Notes: generated by a model not told the origin, from the letters alone. A DNA stretch of 64,000 nt from Bacteroidota bacterium (GCA_947460595.1 CANHGS010000002.1:124001-188000); one strand, 5' to 3'; positions 1 through 10,105 are shown, counted from the first letter of the stretch. Numbers and translations: made by a program.

Positions 1-2
1 AC

Positions 3-692
3 TGGGCGCAAATGCTCTTACGCATGTATCGCATGTATGGCGAGAAGCAGGGCTGGAAAGTAACCGAATTGGATTACCAAGACGGTGACGCTGCGGGTAT
101 TAAAAGTGCCACTTTGCAATTTGATGGTGACTTTGCTTATGGATTTTTAAAAGCGGAAAGTGGGGTACACCGGTTGGTGCGCATTTCTCCTTTTGATAGC
201 AATGCAAGAAGACATACTTCTTTTGCATCGGTATTTGTCTATCCCTTGATTGATGATAGTATTGAAATTGAAGTAAACCCTGCCGATCTGGAATGGGCTT
301 TTTATAGAAGTGGTGGAAGTGGTGGTCAAAACGTAAACAAAGTAGAAACAGCGGTACGTTTAAAACACGGACCTAGCGGATTCATTATAGAATGTCAACA
401 AGCCAGAACACAGGGAGAGAATAGGGAGTTAGCCATGAAGATGTTGAAGAGTAGGCTCTATGAAGAAGAGTTACGCAAGCGGCAGGAATTACTCAATGCT
501 ACAAATGCGGGCAAGAAGAAAATAGAATGGGGTTCTCAGATTCGTTCTTATGTGTTCCATCCTTATAAAATGATCAAAGACCACCGTACTGATTTTGAAG
601 TAGGTAATGTTGGGCCTGTCATGGATGGAGAATTAGACGGCTTTATCAAAGCTTTCTTGATGATGGAGAAAGAAGACGCCAATTCCAATTAA
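3..692 (+). CDS. prfB: Peptide chain release factor 2 (3' part, gene starts upstream of the window)
   Basis: RF2 reads UGA and UAA stop codons and triggers peptide release in the ribosomal A site. The reading frame is open from base 3 (W-A-Q-M-L-L), so the true start and any programmed frameshift site lie outside the window; about 229 residues are visible. Counting from the first Met at base 12, the stop-recognition tripeptide SPF is at residues 59-61 (RF2, not the PxT of RF1). The catalytic GGQ is at 104-106 within [10 protein letters not shown]. The stop codon overlaps by 4 nt the end of the convergent nhaA gene. The only oddity is truncation by the window edge. Confidence 0.97.
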   Translation, partial: WAQMLLRMYRMYGEKQGWKVTELDYQDGDAAGIKSATLQFDGDFAYGFLKAESGVHRLVRISPFDSNARRHTSFASVFVYPLIDDSIEIEVNPADLEWAFYRSGGSGGQNVNKVETAVRLKHGPSGFIIECQQARTQGENRELAMKMLKSRLYEEELRKRQELLNATNAGKKKIEWGSQIRSYVFHPYKMIKDHRTDFEVGNVGPVMDGELDGFIKAFLMMEKEDANSN

Positions 693-1918
693 TTAGACGA
701 ATTTTCATCTACTGCTGCTTCTAATACTTTTAGGAAGGGTTTCTCTTTTGGTTCAAACTTGAACCAGCAATAGCCCCCAATAATGGCTATCATGGATGCC
801 AATAACACAGAGATTTTAGCAATGTCTTGAACAGCAACATCTTTGAATGCAAGTGTTGAGATAAAAATGCTCATGGTAAATCCAATACCAGCTAGTATAC
901 CCGCACCAATAATTTTATACCATGTAATTCCTTGTGGAAGTTCTGCCCATTTTCTCTGAACCAAAAAATAACAAGCGGCGGTAATTCCCAATGGCTTACC
1001 CAAACAAAGTCCTAGGATAATGCCCCAACCCAATCGGCTATCCAATGCTTGAAAGCTATTGGCTGGAACAGGTATGGCAGTATTGGCTAATGCAAAAAGA
1101 GGAATGATTAAAAAGTAAACCGGTAAATGAATGCCTGCTTCAAAATTTCTTAAATGTTTTACAGGAACCAAGAAAGCAAAAATGACACCAGCTACCGTAG
1201 CGTGTATTCCTGAATTGAACATGCAGTACCAAAGCAAGATGCCTAGTAAAAATTGCCAAATACCAAAAGCTACCTTTTTTTTATTCAGCCAATATATCAA
1301 ACCAACACAAATAAATACCCCTAATAAATACCCCACTTGTAAATGGCTGCCATAAAATAAGGCAATCACTAAAATGGCGCCAAGGTCATCAATGATGGCT
1401 AGAGCGGTTAAGAATATTTTCAAACCTACCGGAACACGCTTACCCAATAAAGCAGCTACTCCTAAGGTAAAAGCAATATCAGTAGCAGTTGGAATGGCCC
1501 AGCCATTAATGTTTTCATATCCTTTATTGAATAATCCATAAACAATGGCTGGGGCCAGCATTCCCCCAATGGCGCCAAACACGGGTAATAAGGATTGTTT
1601 GATAGAGGAGAGTTGCCCATCCATCATTTCCCTTTTAATTTCCATGCCGGCCAAGAAAAAGAAAATGGCCATTAGTCCATCATTGATGAACAGGAGGGGA
1701 GAATTGGGTAGAGAAAGAAAACCAATTTCAACATGGTGTTGATCTAATCCGGAGAAGGGATAATGCCAGAAATGCAAATAGCTTTGAGCAGCCCAATCCC
1801 AATTGGCAATCAGCAAAGACAAACCGGTGCAGGCCAATAGCATGATGCCAACAGACTTGCTATCATGCATGAAATGGTTGACTGGGTCAACCAGGTATGT
1901 TTTGAAAAATCCACTCAT
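689..1918 (-). CDS. nhaA: Na+/H+ antiporter NhaA
   Basis: An inner-membrane antiporter that exports Na+ in exchange for H+ and helps control pH and salt. The 409-residue protein is close to the family's usual 380-400 and is hydrophobic with about 11-12 membrane segments. The ion-binding Asp pair is visible in the stretch [11 protein letters not shown]. The ATG at 1918 gives a short cytoplasmic N-terminus as in the family. It converges on prfB with a 4-nt overlap and stands apart from the envelope genes to its right. No regulatory site was recognised. Confidence 0.95.
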   Translation of the reverse strand: MSGFFKTYLVDPVNHFMHDSKSVGIMLLACTGLSLLIANWDWAAQSYLHFWHYPFSGLDQHHVEIGFLSLPNSPLLFINDGLMAIFFFLAGMEIKREMMDGQLSSIKQSLLPVFGAIGGMLAPAIVYGLFNKGYENINGWAIPTATDIAFTLGVAALLGKRVPVGLKIFLTALAIIDDLGAILVIALFYGSHLQVGYLLGVFICVGLIYWLNKKKVAFGIWQFLLGILLWYCMFNSGIHATVAGVIFAFLVPVKHLRNFEAGIHLPVYFLIIPLFALANTAIPVPANSFQALDSRLGWGIILGLCLGKPLGITAACYFLVQRKWAELPQGITWYKIIGAGILAGIGFTMSIFISTLAFKDVAVQDIAKISVLLASMIAIIGGYCWFKFEPKEKPFLKVLEAAVDENSSN

Positions 1919-1959
1919 GGTTACAAGATAAATAATTTGTGAGATGCTATGAACAAAGC

Positions 1960-3609
1960 TTAAAAATCATAGCTCAGCATCTGGAACTTGCTCTTGGGTC
2001 TTCTCTCTTCCTGCCATTTAAAATTTCGGAGTTTCAGGTCTTCATGATTCACCTGCCGCATGGGATAGGAGTTGCCAATCAAATTATTCCTAAAAACCAC
2101 TTTTTGTGGCTTATTGTCTTCAAAGCTAATTTCAATAATATCTGCCTCAGACTTATTTACCCCAGTAAAATGTTTAAAATCGTCAAGGCCATAATACACA
2201 TTCTCTGCGCTTCCTTTGGCAAGCATTAAATTGATTTGACCATCATTAAACAGGGCGTTGATGCTATTGCCCTTTAACTGATTGTAATAATCCTTGCTAC
2301 TACTATCGGCTAAATTTAATGCCATGGCATTTTCAAACACATAAAGTCTTTCTGGCTTTTTATTGGCAAGGAACAAATACAAAGTGTCTCCACTAATCTG
2401 GTTGCTTTGTGCCCACGCAACCGGTTCTTTAAACAGCCGGAAGGTAGAATCCTGCATGGAATAAAAAAGACTATCGCCTACGGCTTGTAAACTATCTGAG
2501 AAAATACGCACATGATAAAATGCTTCTATGAATTTATCCGTGCTACTGTCATCCTTATCTTTTTCGGGCCCTGTTTTAATCATGGGCTGGTGCATAGTAC
2601 TATCCCTGATAGTGGGTACTTTCCTAGTCTTGATCAAATCTGATAATCGCGCAGAATACAAAGTGTCTGCACTCACATAAATACTGTCTTTGTTTTGTTT
2701 AATCAGCAGCAATGGCTTTTGAGTTGCAAGAAATGCAGACTTCTTTTTATTGGTCTTGATATTATTGGCAATCAAATCATATCCTTCTGTACTGTCTTTG
2801 CCTCGGTATACTGCATTGCCCGTAAATTCACTCATACCCGTGCTATCATCAAAAGCCATATCATCGGCTGTAAAGGTGTAAGTGCTGTCATCAATCACTG
2901 AGCGCTGGCGCAATACCCCTTTTTTGTTTTTGATATCAAACCAACCATCCTTGGTTTTTATAGTTCGCTTTTCATTTAGAATTACTGTAGGGCAGGTGAA
3001 GGTTGCAATATCTGTATTGGTATTGTATTGTAAAGTATCTGCATTGATTTTGTACTCAGGATCTACTAGTCTCACTTTTTGTTTAAAAATCACATCCTTG
3101 GTATCACCATAATAATAACCTTCCTTACTGGTGAGAACCGTTTTTTTGTCTACTACCTTTCCGCCATTGCGATAGATACCAATTTTAAGTGTTACATCAT
3201 AGTCAAGGTTATCGGTGGTAAGAACCGCCTTGCCATCTGTGAGTTTTACTTTTTTTTGTAATTGGGCTTTTTTTTCCTTGCCTTGGTACTTGAGGTATTG
3301 GGCATAGGTATGTATACTATCAGCATCATTGATATGCACATTGCCAAAAGCTTCTAAGGTATTGAGCAGACTATTGATCACAATACTATCGGCATAGAAC
3401 AAAGTGTTTTCTTGTTTCACTAGTACATTGCCTCCCAATGAAATTAAGTTGGTAATACTGTCTACTTTTACTGCATTGTAACGGTCGGCTTTGAGAATGT
3501 CAATTTGTTTTCCAGGCACCAGCGTATCCACGGGATTTCTTTGTGCCATAACTGAAAAGCCGCACAGGTTTAATAGAACAACAAGAATCAATTTCGGGGA
3601 CCAACTCAT
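1960..3609 (-). CDS. OstA/LptA-like periplasmic LPS-transport protein
   Basis: A 549-residue secreted protein with a signal peptide (MSWSPKLILVV...SVMAQ, cut near residue 22). It is followed by repeated beta-rich segments of the OstA/LptA type (for example ADSIVINSLLNTLEAFGNV). These jelly-roll repeats normally carry lipopolysaccharide across the periplasm to LptD. It is far longer than E. coli LptA (about 185 residues), as is usual for Bacteroidota OstA-like proteins. The start ATG overlaps the stop of the MCE gene by 4 nt, so the two are probably translationally coupled. The divergent gene at 5697 encodes an LptD-like barrel, which fits an LPS-export role. Assignment is by repeat pattern and context. 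Confidence 0.85.
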   Translation of the reverse strand: MSWSPKLILVVLLNLCGFSVMAQRNPVDTLVPGKQIDILKADRYNAVKVDSITNLISLGGNVLVKQENTLFYADSIVINSLLNTLEAFGNVHINDADSIHTYAQYLKYQGKEKKAQLQKKVKLTDGKAVLTTDNLDYDVTLKIGIYRNGGKVVDKKTVLTSKEGYYYGDTKDVIFKQKVRLVDPEYKINADTLQYNTNTDIATFTCPTVILNEKRTIKTKDGWFDIKNKKGVLRQRSVIDDSTYTFTADDMAFDDSTGMSEFTGNAVYRGKDSTEGYDLIANNIKTNKKKSAFLATQKPLLLIKQNKDSIYVSADTLYSARLSDLIKTRKVPTIRDSTMHQPMIKTGPEKDKDDSSTDKFIEAFYHVRIFSDSLQAVGDSLFYSMQDSTFRLFKEPVAWAQSNQISGDTLYLFLANKKPERLYVFENAMALNLADSSSKDYYNQLKGNSINALFNDGQINLMLAKGSAENVYYGLDDFKHFTGVNKSEADIIEISFEDNKPQKVVFRNNLIGNSYPMRQVNHEDLKLRNFKWQEERRPKSKFQMLSYDF

Positions 3610-4616
3610 TTTTGCATTGTCTTGGTGGAATCAGTCAGAGGTTGCATGAGTGGTCCGCTTTTATCCTTCTTGCCAAATACAGAAATACTCACATAGCGTT
3701 TGGGATGCAAGCGCAAATCGTCTAGTAAAGTGTTAGCGCTATGCATGGTATTGTTCAAATTATTATACAAGGCTTTGTCGTTTATGAGTTTACCCAATGA
3801 ACCTTCTTGAGAATCTAATTTGCTCATCACCGTATTTAATTTGGATAGGGCTGTTTTTAATGCAGTAACGCTTCCTTCTAAATCGGTCTTAGACAAATGT
3901 TCTGTAGTTTGCTCTACATTGCTCATGGTCCTACTCAATTTTTCATTATTGTCCGCCAAGTTTTTAGTGAAACTATTTAGGTTATTCATAGACTGGGTAA
4001 TAGTACCAGATTGTTGGTGTAACATAGTCTCAATAGATACAGCTGATTTTTGCAAACTGGCCGTTGTCTGATTCATATTAACAATCACTGCTTGTAGATT
4101 ATTCTTGGTTGATGGGTCAAAGACCGAATTGATATTATTCAAAACGGCATCCAATGTTTTGATGGTTTGTTTTAACTGGTCACCCACTGGGCCCAATTTA
4201 TCCATGACTTCACCTACCAAACCAGGTTCCGATACCGTTTTAATGGTATCACCAGTCAACATACCCTTGGTAGAATTGCCCAACTTGATTTCTACACTTG
4301 GGGTTCCCAACATGCTCTCTTTGATCACGGCCACTGAGTTGTCAGGTATCATGTAATAATCCTTCAACTTAATGGTCACTAAAATACTAGAAAGGGCTTT
4401 GTCTGAATTTTCTAATTCAAAAACTGATCCCACTTGGTATCCATTAATATAAACAGGATTTGATACCATAATACCCTTGGTGTTGGCATATTTGGCATAT
4501 ATAAAATGTCCTGTTTTGAACATGGTTCTACCACGCAGGAAATTAAAACCAAGAATCAAAAAGGTGATGGATATGGCAGTCAGGGCGCCCACCTTGGTTT
4601 CATTTGAAATCTTCAT
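3606..4616 (-). CDS. MCE/MlaD family lipid-transport protein
   Basis: A 336-residue protein with one N-terminal membrane segment (about residues 9-27) and an MCE domain at about 38-115 (NPVYINGYQVGSV; PSVEIKLGN). A long helical, probably coiled region follows, rich in Asn, Gln, Thr and Ser (about 150-290). MlaD-type MCE proteins form rings that carry phospholipids between the two membranes, usually with MlaE/MlaF, which are not in this window. It sits between the amidase and OstA-like genes on the minus strand, 74 nt after the former and overlapping the latter by 4 nt. This ties it to outer-membrane assembly. Confidence 0.9.
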   Translation of the reverse strand: MKISNETKVGALTAISITFLILGFNFLRGRTMFKTGHFIYAKYANTKGIMVSNPVYINGYQVGSVFELENSDKALSSILVTIKLKDYYMIPDNSVAVIKESMLGTPSVEIKLGNSTKGMLTGDTIKTVSEPGLVGEVMDKLGPVGDQLKQTIKTLDAVLNNINSVFDPSTKNNLQAVIVNMNQTTASLQKSAVSIETMLHQQSGTITQSMNNLNSFTKNLADNNEKLSRTMSNVEQTTEHLSKTDLEGSVTALKTALSKLNTVMSKLDSQEGSLGKLINDKALYNNLNNTMHSANTLLDDLRLHPKRYVSISVFGKKDKSGPLMQPLTDSTKTMQK

Positions 4617-4690
4617 AGCTACAAAACTAAGGGTTCTTGGGCTGAAGCCTTCTTATCCGTGATGTAAAAAATAAGTGGAAATGGTTAAAA

Positions 4691-5623
4691 TTATTTGGTC
4701 CCGCCAACAGAAAGCTGTTTTTCCAAGGAAAATTTGTAGCGTTTTAAAGAACGAATAATGACTTCACAGATTTCTCGCTGTCCGTCTTCGCTATTCAGGT
4801 ATTCCTCTTCTTCTGGGTTAGAGATAAAGCCTGTTTCAATTAATACCGCCGGCATGGCCACGGCCTGTAATACCCAAATACCCTTTTGGCGTTGTTGAGC
4901 CTGACGGCTAATTCTACCTACTTTCTGAAATTCTTCTTCAATGGTCAGGGCTAAATTGGCAGAACGCTGAAAGTACTGTTGGGTTTTCAGGGTAGAAATC
5001 ATCATTTTGGTAGGGTCATTGCTATTATTCTCGTTCAGAATCTTAGCAGAAACACTGTCCATATACATGTCCATATTCTCCGTTAAAGCTTCTTTCTTAG
5101 CATCGGTCTTACCCACTCCATAGATAAATGTTTCGGTTCCTTTTGCAGGGCTAGGGGTAGTCCAGGTATTGTAATCAGTAACTTTTTTAGTGTATTTCTT
5201 CTTTTTCTTGCCCTTACCCTTATAATAGGTTTCGGTATGATGTCCAACCACTTCTCTGTGGCGTATATCATCCGCACTGTTCACGTGAATGCAAACAAAT
5301 AAATCGCCCTTGGCTTGATTGGCAATCTGAGCCTTGGTAATTACGGAATGAAAAATATCCGTTTTGCGGGTCATAACCACTTCCACATCTGCCATTTCAT
5401 CGCGCAGCATCTGCTCCAATTTCAAGGAAACAGCTAGCGCAATGTCTTTTTCATTGGAGAATTTACCCCTGGCACCGCCATCGGATCCGCCATGTCCTGG
5501 GTCAATCACAATCCTGCGCAAGCCCTGTTTTTGCATGGGATTGGGTTTAGGATATATAAAGGACATGGCTACCAAAGCACAAAATCCGCATAAAAAAAAG
5601 CCCATAATTGTTCTGCGCATCAT
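4691..5623 (-). CDS. N-acetylmuramoyl-L-alanine amidase (Amidase_3)
   Basis: A zinc amidase that cuts the bond between MurNAc and L-Ala in peptidoglycan. The 310-residue protein has an N-terminal signal or membrane anchor (residues about 6-24). The zinc-binding IDPGHGGSDGG motif lies near residue 40, the second His in VCIHVNSADD, and the C-terminal motif ETGFISNPEEEEYL. A Lys-rich insert (KGKGKKKKKYTKK) lies in the middle of the domain, as in other Bacteroidota amidases. Two Met codons open the ORF; the first (5623) is used here. It heads the minus-strand envelope operon and is divergent from the LptD-like gene. Confidence 0.93.
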   Translation of the reverse strand: MMRRTIMGFFLCGFCALVAMSFIYPKPNPMQKQGLRRIVIDPGHGGSDGGARGKFSNEKDIALAVSLKLEQMLRDEMADVEVVMTRKTDIFHSVITKAQIANQAKGDLFVCIHVNSADDIRHREVVGHHTETYYKGKGKKKKKYTKKVTDYNTWTTPSPAKGTETFIYGVGKTDAKKEALTENMDMYMDSVSAKILNENNSNDPTKMMISTLKTQQYFQRSANLALTIEEEFQKVGRISRQAQQRQKGIWVLQAVAMPAVLIETGFISNPEEEEYLNSEDGQREICEVIIRSLKRYKFSLEKQLSVGGTK

Positions 5624-5675
5624 ATCAATTCGTTAAAGGATTTTCCCCACTAATCATTATACCCCTTGAAGCCCT

Positions 5676-5683
5676 TATTTTTG
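5676..5683 (+). promoter_or_regulatory. Candidate -7 box for the LptD-like gene
   Basis: TATTTTTG matches the Bacteroidota -7 consensus TAnnTTTG and lies 13 nt before the ATG at 5697. No well-spaced TTG -33 element is visible, so this is only a candidate. Confidence 0.4.
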
Positions 5684-5696
5684 CTCCTAGATAACT

Positions 5697-8390
5697 ATGA
5701 GCAAACTGTGTAAAATTAACGTAAAAACGCTCCTTGGTATTGTTGTATTGGCTTATTTGCTGATATTAACAATTCATACTGAGGCTTCGCGTGCGCAAGC
5801 GCCCATGGTATGGAACTGGTTAAACACCCTACAAGATACGGTTCCTGAAGCCCTACCAGTAAAAAAAAGTATAGAACCAGACCCTGACGATACCACCAAG
5901 CTAGATAGTATTCCCCAAGTTGATACCCTGCATATCTCTAAAGATAGTATTGACGCACCAGTTAAATACAATGCCGAGGATTCAGGTGTATTAGTCATTT
6001 CTACCAAAGAGTTCATTTTATATGGCAAGGCCAAAATGGACTACAAAGACATGAATCTAGACGCTGCCACCATTAAGTATGACCAGCAAAGCCAGCTCAT
6101 CAAAGCCTATGGTGGAGTAGATACCGCCAATAATCCGTTAAATAAGCCGCATTTTAACCAAGGAGAAACCAAGACCATTAGTGATTCCATTGCTTTTAAT
6201 ACTAAGACGGGTAAGGCCCTGATTCAAAATACTTTTTTGCAAGAAGGAGAGATTTATGTAAACGCACAACAATTAAAAAGAGTCAATGCCGATGAAGCTT
6301 TTGCTAAAAAAGCCCGTTTTACTACTTGTAATTTAGATACACCGCATTTTGCCTTTAGAACAGCCAAGATGAAAATTGTGAATAATAAGCTTGGCGTTTC
6401 TGGTCCTGCATTTCCGGAATTTGAGGGAGTGCCCATGCCTATTGGCATTCCCTTTGGTTTGTATCCTTTGAGCAGGGGTAGGCATTCGGGAATCATGGCG
6501 CCAGCATTTGCTACCAGCGAAGATTTTGGGGTTGGATTAGAGGGCTTGGGTTATTATAAAGTAATCAATGATAATGTAGATATTACTACCAAGGCCAATA
6601 TTTACTCCTACGGAGGATGGCTGCTGAATTTTAATAGCAAATACATTAAGCGTTATCGCTACACAGGTAATTTGAATCTCACTTTTCAGAATACCAAAGC
6701 ACTCAATAGGACTGGAAATTCTAAGGAAGAATTTAACCAATCCAAATCCTATATGATTAACTGGAGCCATAGCATGGATAATAGGGCTAGGCCTGGAACC
6801 AGTTTTGGCGCATCGGTGAATTTTGGATCCACTAAGTTCAACCAGTCCCTGCTCAATAATCCTTATGCCAACTATAATAACCAGTTGAGTTCTTCTATCA
6901 ACTATGCCAAGGATTGGAGGGGTAAATACAATCTTTCTTTGAATGCCAACCATAACCAGAACAGTAATTCAGGTTTGGTAAATGTTAACTTACCAACGGC
7001 CAACTTTAACGTAGTTACTTTCTATCCCTTCCAGAAAAAAGAATCAGTGGGTACCCCTAAATGGTATGAGAAGCTGGGCTTGGGTTATAGTGGCAACTTG
7101 CAAAACCAATTCTCATTCTACGATAGTACATTCAATTTTCGTAGAATGCTAGACACAGTTCAGTGGGGAGCACAACACAATATTCCCATTACATTGTCCT
7201 TGCCTTCATTGGGCCCTATTACTATTGCACCAAGCGTATCTTATGAAGAGCGTTGGTATGGGCAATCTAATACTAAGTCTTGGAATCCAACTACTCAAAA
7301 AGTGGATACCACTATAACCAAAGGCTTTTATACGGCGCGTCAAATGGGATTTGGGGTAGGGGCCAATACTAGAATTTTTGGTACTTATTTGTTCAAGAAG
7401 TCTAAAGGAGTGCAAGCTATTAGGCATGAGATTAGACCAAATATCTCTTTGAACTATAAACCCGATATGGCCAAAAAAGACTTTTATTCAACACAGGTAG
7501 ATACCTCAGGTAGAACACAACGTTTTTCTAGATTTGATGGTGGTATTATGGGGTCATTTTCAGAAGGTAAATTTGGTGGTATTGGATTTGGGGTAGACAA
7601 CCTCTTAGAGATGAAGGTGAAGGATAAAAAGGATACCGCTAATAAGGAATCTAAAAAAGTAAGATTGATTGATGGTTTTGGTTTCTCCTCTTCTTATAAC
7701 TTAATGGCAGATAGTTTTGCACTAGGCAATTTTAATTTATACGCACGTAGTACTTTATTTGAAATAGTAAATATTACGGCCAGTGCTAACTTGGATCCTT
7801 ATGATGTAGACAGTAAGGGCTATAGAGTTGACAAACTTTTATTTGAACCTGCCAAGGGTAAATTTGGTAGAATCACCAGCGCTAACCTTGCTATTAGTAC
7901 TTCTTTTAAGAGTAAGACTAAGGAAGAAAAAGAGGGTAAGGAATCCAAAAGCAAAGACATGCCATTGGATCCTTTTATGACCCCCGATGAGCAACAAAGA
8001 CAATTGCAATTTGCTAGGGCCAATCCTGCAGAGTTTACTGATTTTAATGTGCCTTGGTCCTTGAGTTTTTCTTATTCACTAAACTACACACAAACCCTTA
8101 AATCTGATTATAGTGGTTATCAAAGTCAGATTTTTTCTTCTATGAATTTTAATGGAGACTTTACACTCACACCAAAATGGAAAATGGGGGGTACGGGTTA
8201 TTTTGATTTTAACGTAATGCAGTTACAGCAATTGAGCATGTTTATTTCACGTGAAATGCACTGCTGGCAATTGTCCATTAACGTTACGCCTATTGGATTG
8301 TACCGTTCCTTCAATATTACCATCAATCCCAAATCAGGGATTCTGCGAGATTTGAGGATTAATAGGAGTAGAACTTTTTCTAATTTTTAA
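5697..8390 (+). CDS. LptD-like outer-membrane LPS assembly protein
   Basis: An 897-residue outer-membrane protein: an N-terminal signal segment (about residues 10-30), an OstA-like N-domain (about 100-250; GKAKMDYKDMNLDAATIKYD) and a large beta-barrel with many alternating aromatic strands, ending in Phe (...RTFSNF) as barrels do. LptD inserts lipopolysaccharide into the outer leaflet. Length fits the Bacteroidota LptD-like family (about 850-930). An LptE partner is not in the window. It is divergent from the amidase-MCE-OstA operon, which supports a shared role. A bidirectional terminator-like hairpin follows. Confidence 0.87.
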   Translation: MSKLCKINVKTLLGIVVLAYLLILTIHTEASRAQAPMVWNWLNTLQDTVPEALPVKKSIEPDPDDTTKLDSIPQVDTLHISKDSIDAPVKYNAEDSGVLVISTKEFILYGKAKMDYKDMNLDAATIKYDQQSQLIKAYGGVDTANNPLNKPHFNQGETKTISDSIAFNTKTGKALIQNTFLQEGEIYVNAQQLKRVNADEAFAKKARFTTCNLDTPHFAFRTAKMKIVNNKLGVSGPAFPEFEGVPMPIGIPFGLYPLSRGRHSGIMAPAFATSEDFGVGLEGLGYYKVINDNVDITTKANIYSYGGWLLNFNSKYIKRYRYTGNLNLTFQNTKALNRTGNSKEEFNQSKSYMINWSHSMDNRARPGTSFGASVNFGSTKFNQSLLNNPYANYNNQLSSSINYAKDWRGKYNLSLNANHNQNSNSGLVNVNLPTANFNVVTFYPFQKKESVGTPKWYEKLGLGYSGNLQNQFSFYDSTFNFRRMLDTVQWGAQHNIPITLSLPSLGPITIAPSVSYEERWYGQSNTKSWNPTTQKVDTTITKGFYTARQMGFGVGANTRIFGTYLFKKSKGVQAIRHEIRPNISLNYKPDMAKKDFYSTQVDTSGRTQRFSRFDGGIMGSFSEGKFGGIGFGVDNLLEMKVKDKKDTANKESKKVRLIDGFGFSSSYNLMADSFALGNFNLYARSTLFEIVNITASANLDPYDVDSKGYRVDKLLFEPAKGKFGRITSANLAISTSFKSKTKEEKEGKESKSKDMPLDPFMTPDEQQRQLQFARANPAEFTDFNVPWSLSFSYSLNYTQTLKSDYSGYQSQIFSSMNFNGDFTLTPKWKMGGTGYFDFNVMQLQQLSMFISREMHCWQLSINVTPIGLYRSFNITINPKSGILRDLRINRSRTFSNF

Positions 8391-8408
8391 TCTCAGTATT
8401 TTATTGGT

Positions 8409-8433
8409 AAACAGCTAGTTGATACAGCTGTTT
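8409..8433. terminator. Bidirectional hairpin between lptD-like and plsC
   Basis: AAACAGCT at 8409-8416 pairs perfectly with AGCTGTTT at 8426-8433 around a 9-nt loop, with A- and T-rich ends. It lies between two convergent stops (8390 and 8438) and could end both transcripts. Confidence 0.6.
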
Positions 8434-8437
8434 TGAA

Positions 8438-9190
8438 TTAATTATTCGCTAAATAGTAAGCAGACATAATTTGGAATACCTTATCCCTTAATTCTTTGCT
8501 AGTTAATCCCACCGGGCTAACCGGTTCTAAAAAATGGATAGCCACTGGGTGTGGTACTAAGTAAAAAGACTTGTCAGCAGGCATGGCTTTTTTAGTATGC
8601 AAAATCACTGATGGGATAATCTCAGTTTGCGTATCTACCGCTAATTTAAAAGCCCCATCAAAAAAAGTCTTCAAGGGTTCCTTGGTTCTATTTCTTGTGC
8701 CTTCTGGAAAAATGCACATGTGAAATCCCTTTCTTAAAGCGGCTTTCATGTCATCAAAGCTTTTTCTGCGGCTGGCATCGCTATTCCTATCTACTAATAC
8801 AGAACCTCTGGCATAATAAAACCCAAACAAGGGTACCTTGGTAAATTCTTTTTTGGCAATGGTTTGGTTTGGTCCAGGAATAAATGGTGCAGAAAGGGGA
8901 ACGTCTAATAATGCATTGTGGTTGCAGGTAACTATATAAGTTTTGCCTTTTGCAAAATGCTCTTTTCCTTTTACGCTAACTGGGCATCCAATTAGGTGTA
9001 ACCAAGTCCATTGCCAGCCCCTAGCAATGCTAATAAACCACCACATGCCTTTAGGGTCTTTGATGAGTTTGGTTAGTAGAGAGGGGATTAAAATAATCAG
9101 GAAGGTTCCTGCAAAACTAATCAGTCCCCAAAAAGCCCAAATTCGGGCAAAGACTTCTACAAAAGGATTGGATGATCTACGTTTGCTCAT
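8438..9190 (-). CDS. plsC: 1-acyl-sn-glycerol-3-phosphate acyltransferase family protein
   Basis: Transfers an acyl chain to lysophosphatidic acid (or a related lysolipid) in phospholipid synthesis at the inner membrane. The 250-residue protein has N-terminal membrane segments (about 18-40), the HX4D catalytic motif in NHNALLDVPL (near residue 90) and the FPEGTRNR substrate motif (near residue 160). Length and motif spacing are normal for PlsC. It lies 48 nt downstream of ung on the same strand and may share its transcript. Related acyltransferases acting on other lipids cannot be excluded. Confidence 0.9.
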   Translation of the reverse strand: MSKRRSSNPFVEVFARIWAFWGLISFAGTFLIILIPSLLTKLIKDPKGMWWFISIARGWQWTWLHLIGCPVSVKGKEHFAKGKTYIVTCNHNALLDVPLSAPFIPGPNQTIAKKEFTKVPLFGFYYARGSVLVDRNSDASRRKSFDDMKAALRKGFHMCIFPEGTRNRTKEPLKTFFDGAFKLAVDTQTEIIPSVILHTKKAMPADKSFYLVPHPVAIHFLEPVSPVGLTSKELRDKVFQIMSAYYLANN

Positions 9191-9238
9191 GCTTGGTTAT
9201 TTCTTCAGGGCTGCAATATCCTAAATTTCTTTTAAAGC

Positions 9239-9922
9239 TTAAGCGGGCAGGTCTAAACTCCAATCAATGGGGTCAATTCCTTCTTTTATCAATAGTTCAT
9301 TGGTCCGGCTAAAATGTCTAGACCCATAAAATCCTTTTTCAACACTAAAAGGAGAGGGGTGGGCCGCTTTTAAAACATGGTGCTTGGTTTGGTCTATCAG
9401 TATTTGTTTCTCTTGAGCAAATCTTCCCCAGAGTAAAAAAACAATACCCTGTTTTTGATCTGAGATTTTTCTTATCACGGCATCAGTAAAAATCATCCAA
9501 CCAATTTTGGCGTGGCTAGCGGGTTCATTGGCTCTTACGGTTAGGCTGGCATTGAGTAATAAAACACCCTGCTGCGCCCATGCTGATAAATTACCGGTGC
9601 TAGGAATGGGTAGTCCAATATCTGTCTTTAACTCTTTGAAAATATTCTGTAAAGAGGGAGGACAGGCCACGCCATTTGGTACAGAAAAGCTTAAGCCATG
9701 TGCTTGACCGGGTCCATGATAGGGATCTTGGCCAATAATCACCACTTTTAGTTGGCTAAAGGAAGTTTTTTCAAAAGCATGAAAAATTAACTGCCCTGGT
9801 GGGTAAACCGTTGCCCCTGTTGCTTTTTCGGTCTTTAAATGGGCCGCAATCTGCAAAAAATAGCTTTTGGAGAACTCCTCTTTGAGCAGTTCTTTCCAAC
9901 TTTCTTCAATTTTCACCTCCAT
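9239..9922 (-). CDS. ung: Uracil-DNA glycosylase
   Basis: Removes uracil from DNA to begin base-excision repair. The family-1 UDG motifs are clear: GQDPYHG near residue 65, where Asp activates water, and HPSPFS near residue 182. The 227-residue length is typical. The frame is open further up to a TTG at 9946, but the ATG at 9922 (MEVKIEESWKELL) matches the usual family start. It also keeps the coding region off the -33 element of the divergent tRNA promoter. It is followed by plsC. Confidence 0.96.
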   Translation of the reverse strand: MEVKIEESWKELLKEEFSKSYFLQIAAHLKTEKATGATVYPPGQLIFHAFEKTSFSQLKVVIIGQDPYHGPGQAHGLSFSVPNGVACPPSLQNIFKELKTDIGLPIPSTGNLSAWAQQGVLLLNASLTVRANEPASHAKIGWMIFTDAVIRKISDQKQGIVFLLWGRFAQEKQILIDQTKHHVLKAAHPSPFSVEKGFYGSRHFSRTNELLIKEGIDPIDWSLDLPA

Positions 9923-9936
9923 TGTATGAATTGCTT

Positions 9937-9967
9937 TTGGCTGCAAACTAATTAAAATTTATTTTTG
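9937..9967 (+). promoter_or_regulatory. Promoter of tRNA-Arg(TCT)
   Basis: TTG at 9937-9939 and TATTTTTG at 9960-9967 are separated by 20 nt, a near-ideal Bacteroidota promoter (TTG-N17-23-TAnnTTTG). The predicted start is near 9973, about 58 nt before the tRNA. The leader contains a small hairpin, CGACC-TTCA-GGTCG. Confidence 0.75.
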
Positions 9968-10030
9968 CGACCCTTCAGGTCGGGAAGCCTAGCTTTCTAA
10001 ACTGAAAAAGTCCATAAAACACCCCTAATT

Positions 10031-10104
10031 GGACCGGTAGCTCAGCTGGATAGAGCAGCTGCCTTCTAAGCAGCAGGCCATTGGTTCGAATCCAATCCGG
10101 TTCA
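10031..10104 (+). tRNA. tRNA-Arg (anticodon TCT)
   Basis: A 74-nt cloverleaf. Acceptor stem GGACCGG pairs with CCGGTTC (one G-T); the anticodon loop CTTCTAA is closed by CTGC/GCAG-type pairs; the T-loop TTCGAAT has a 5-bp stem; the discriminator base is A. The CCA end is not fully encoded. The TCT anticodon reads AGA, and AGG by wobble. Confidence 0.97.
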
Positions 10105-10105
10105 C

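Noticed and set aside
1939..2229. Plus-strand frame antisense to the OstA-like gene
   Set aside because: It overlaps a well-supported gene completely and shows no protein features of its own.
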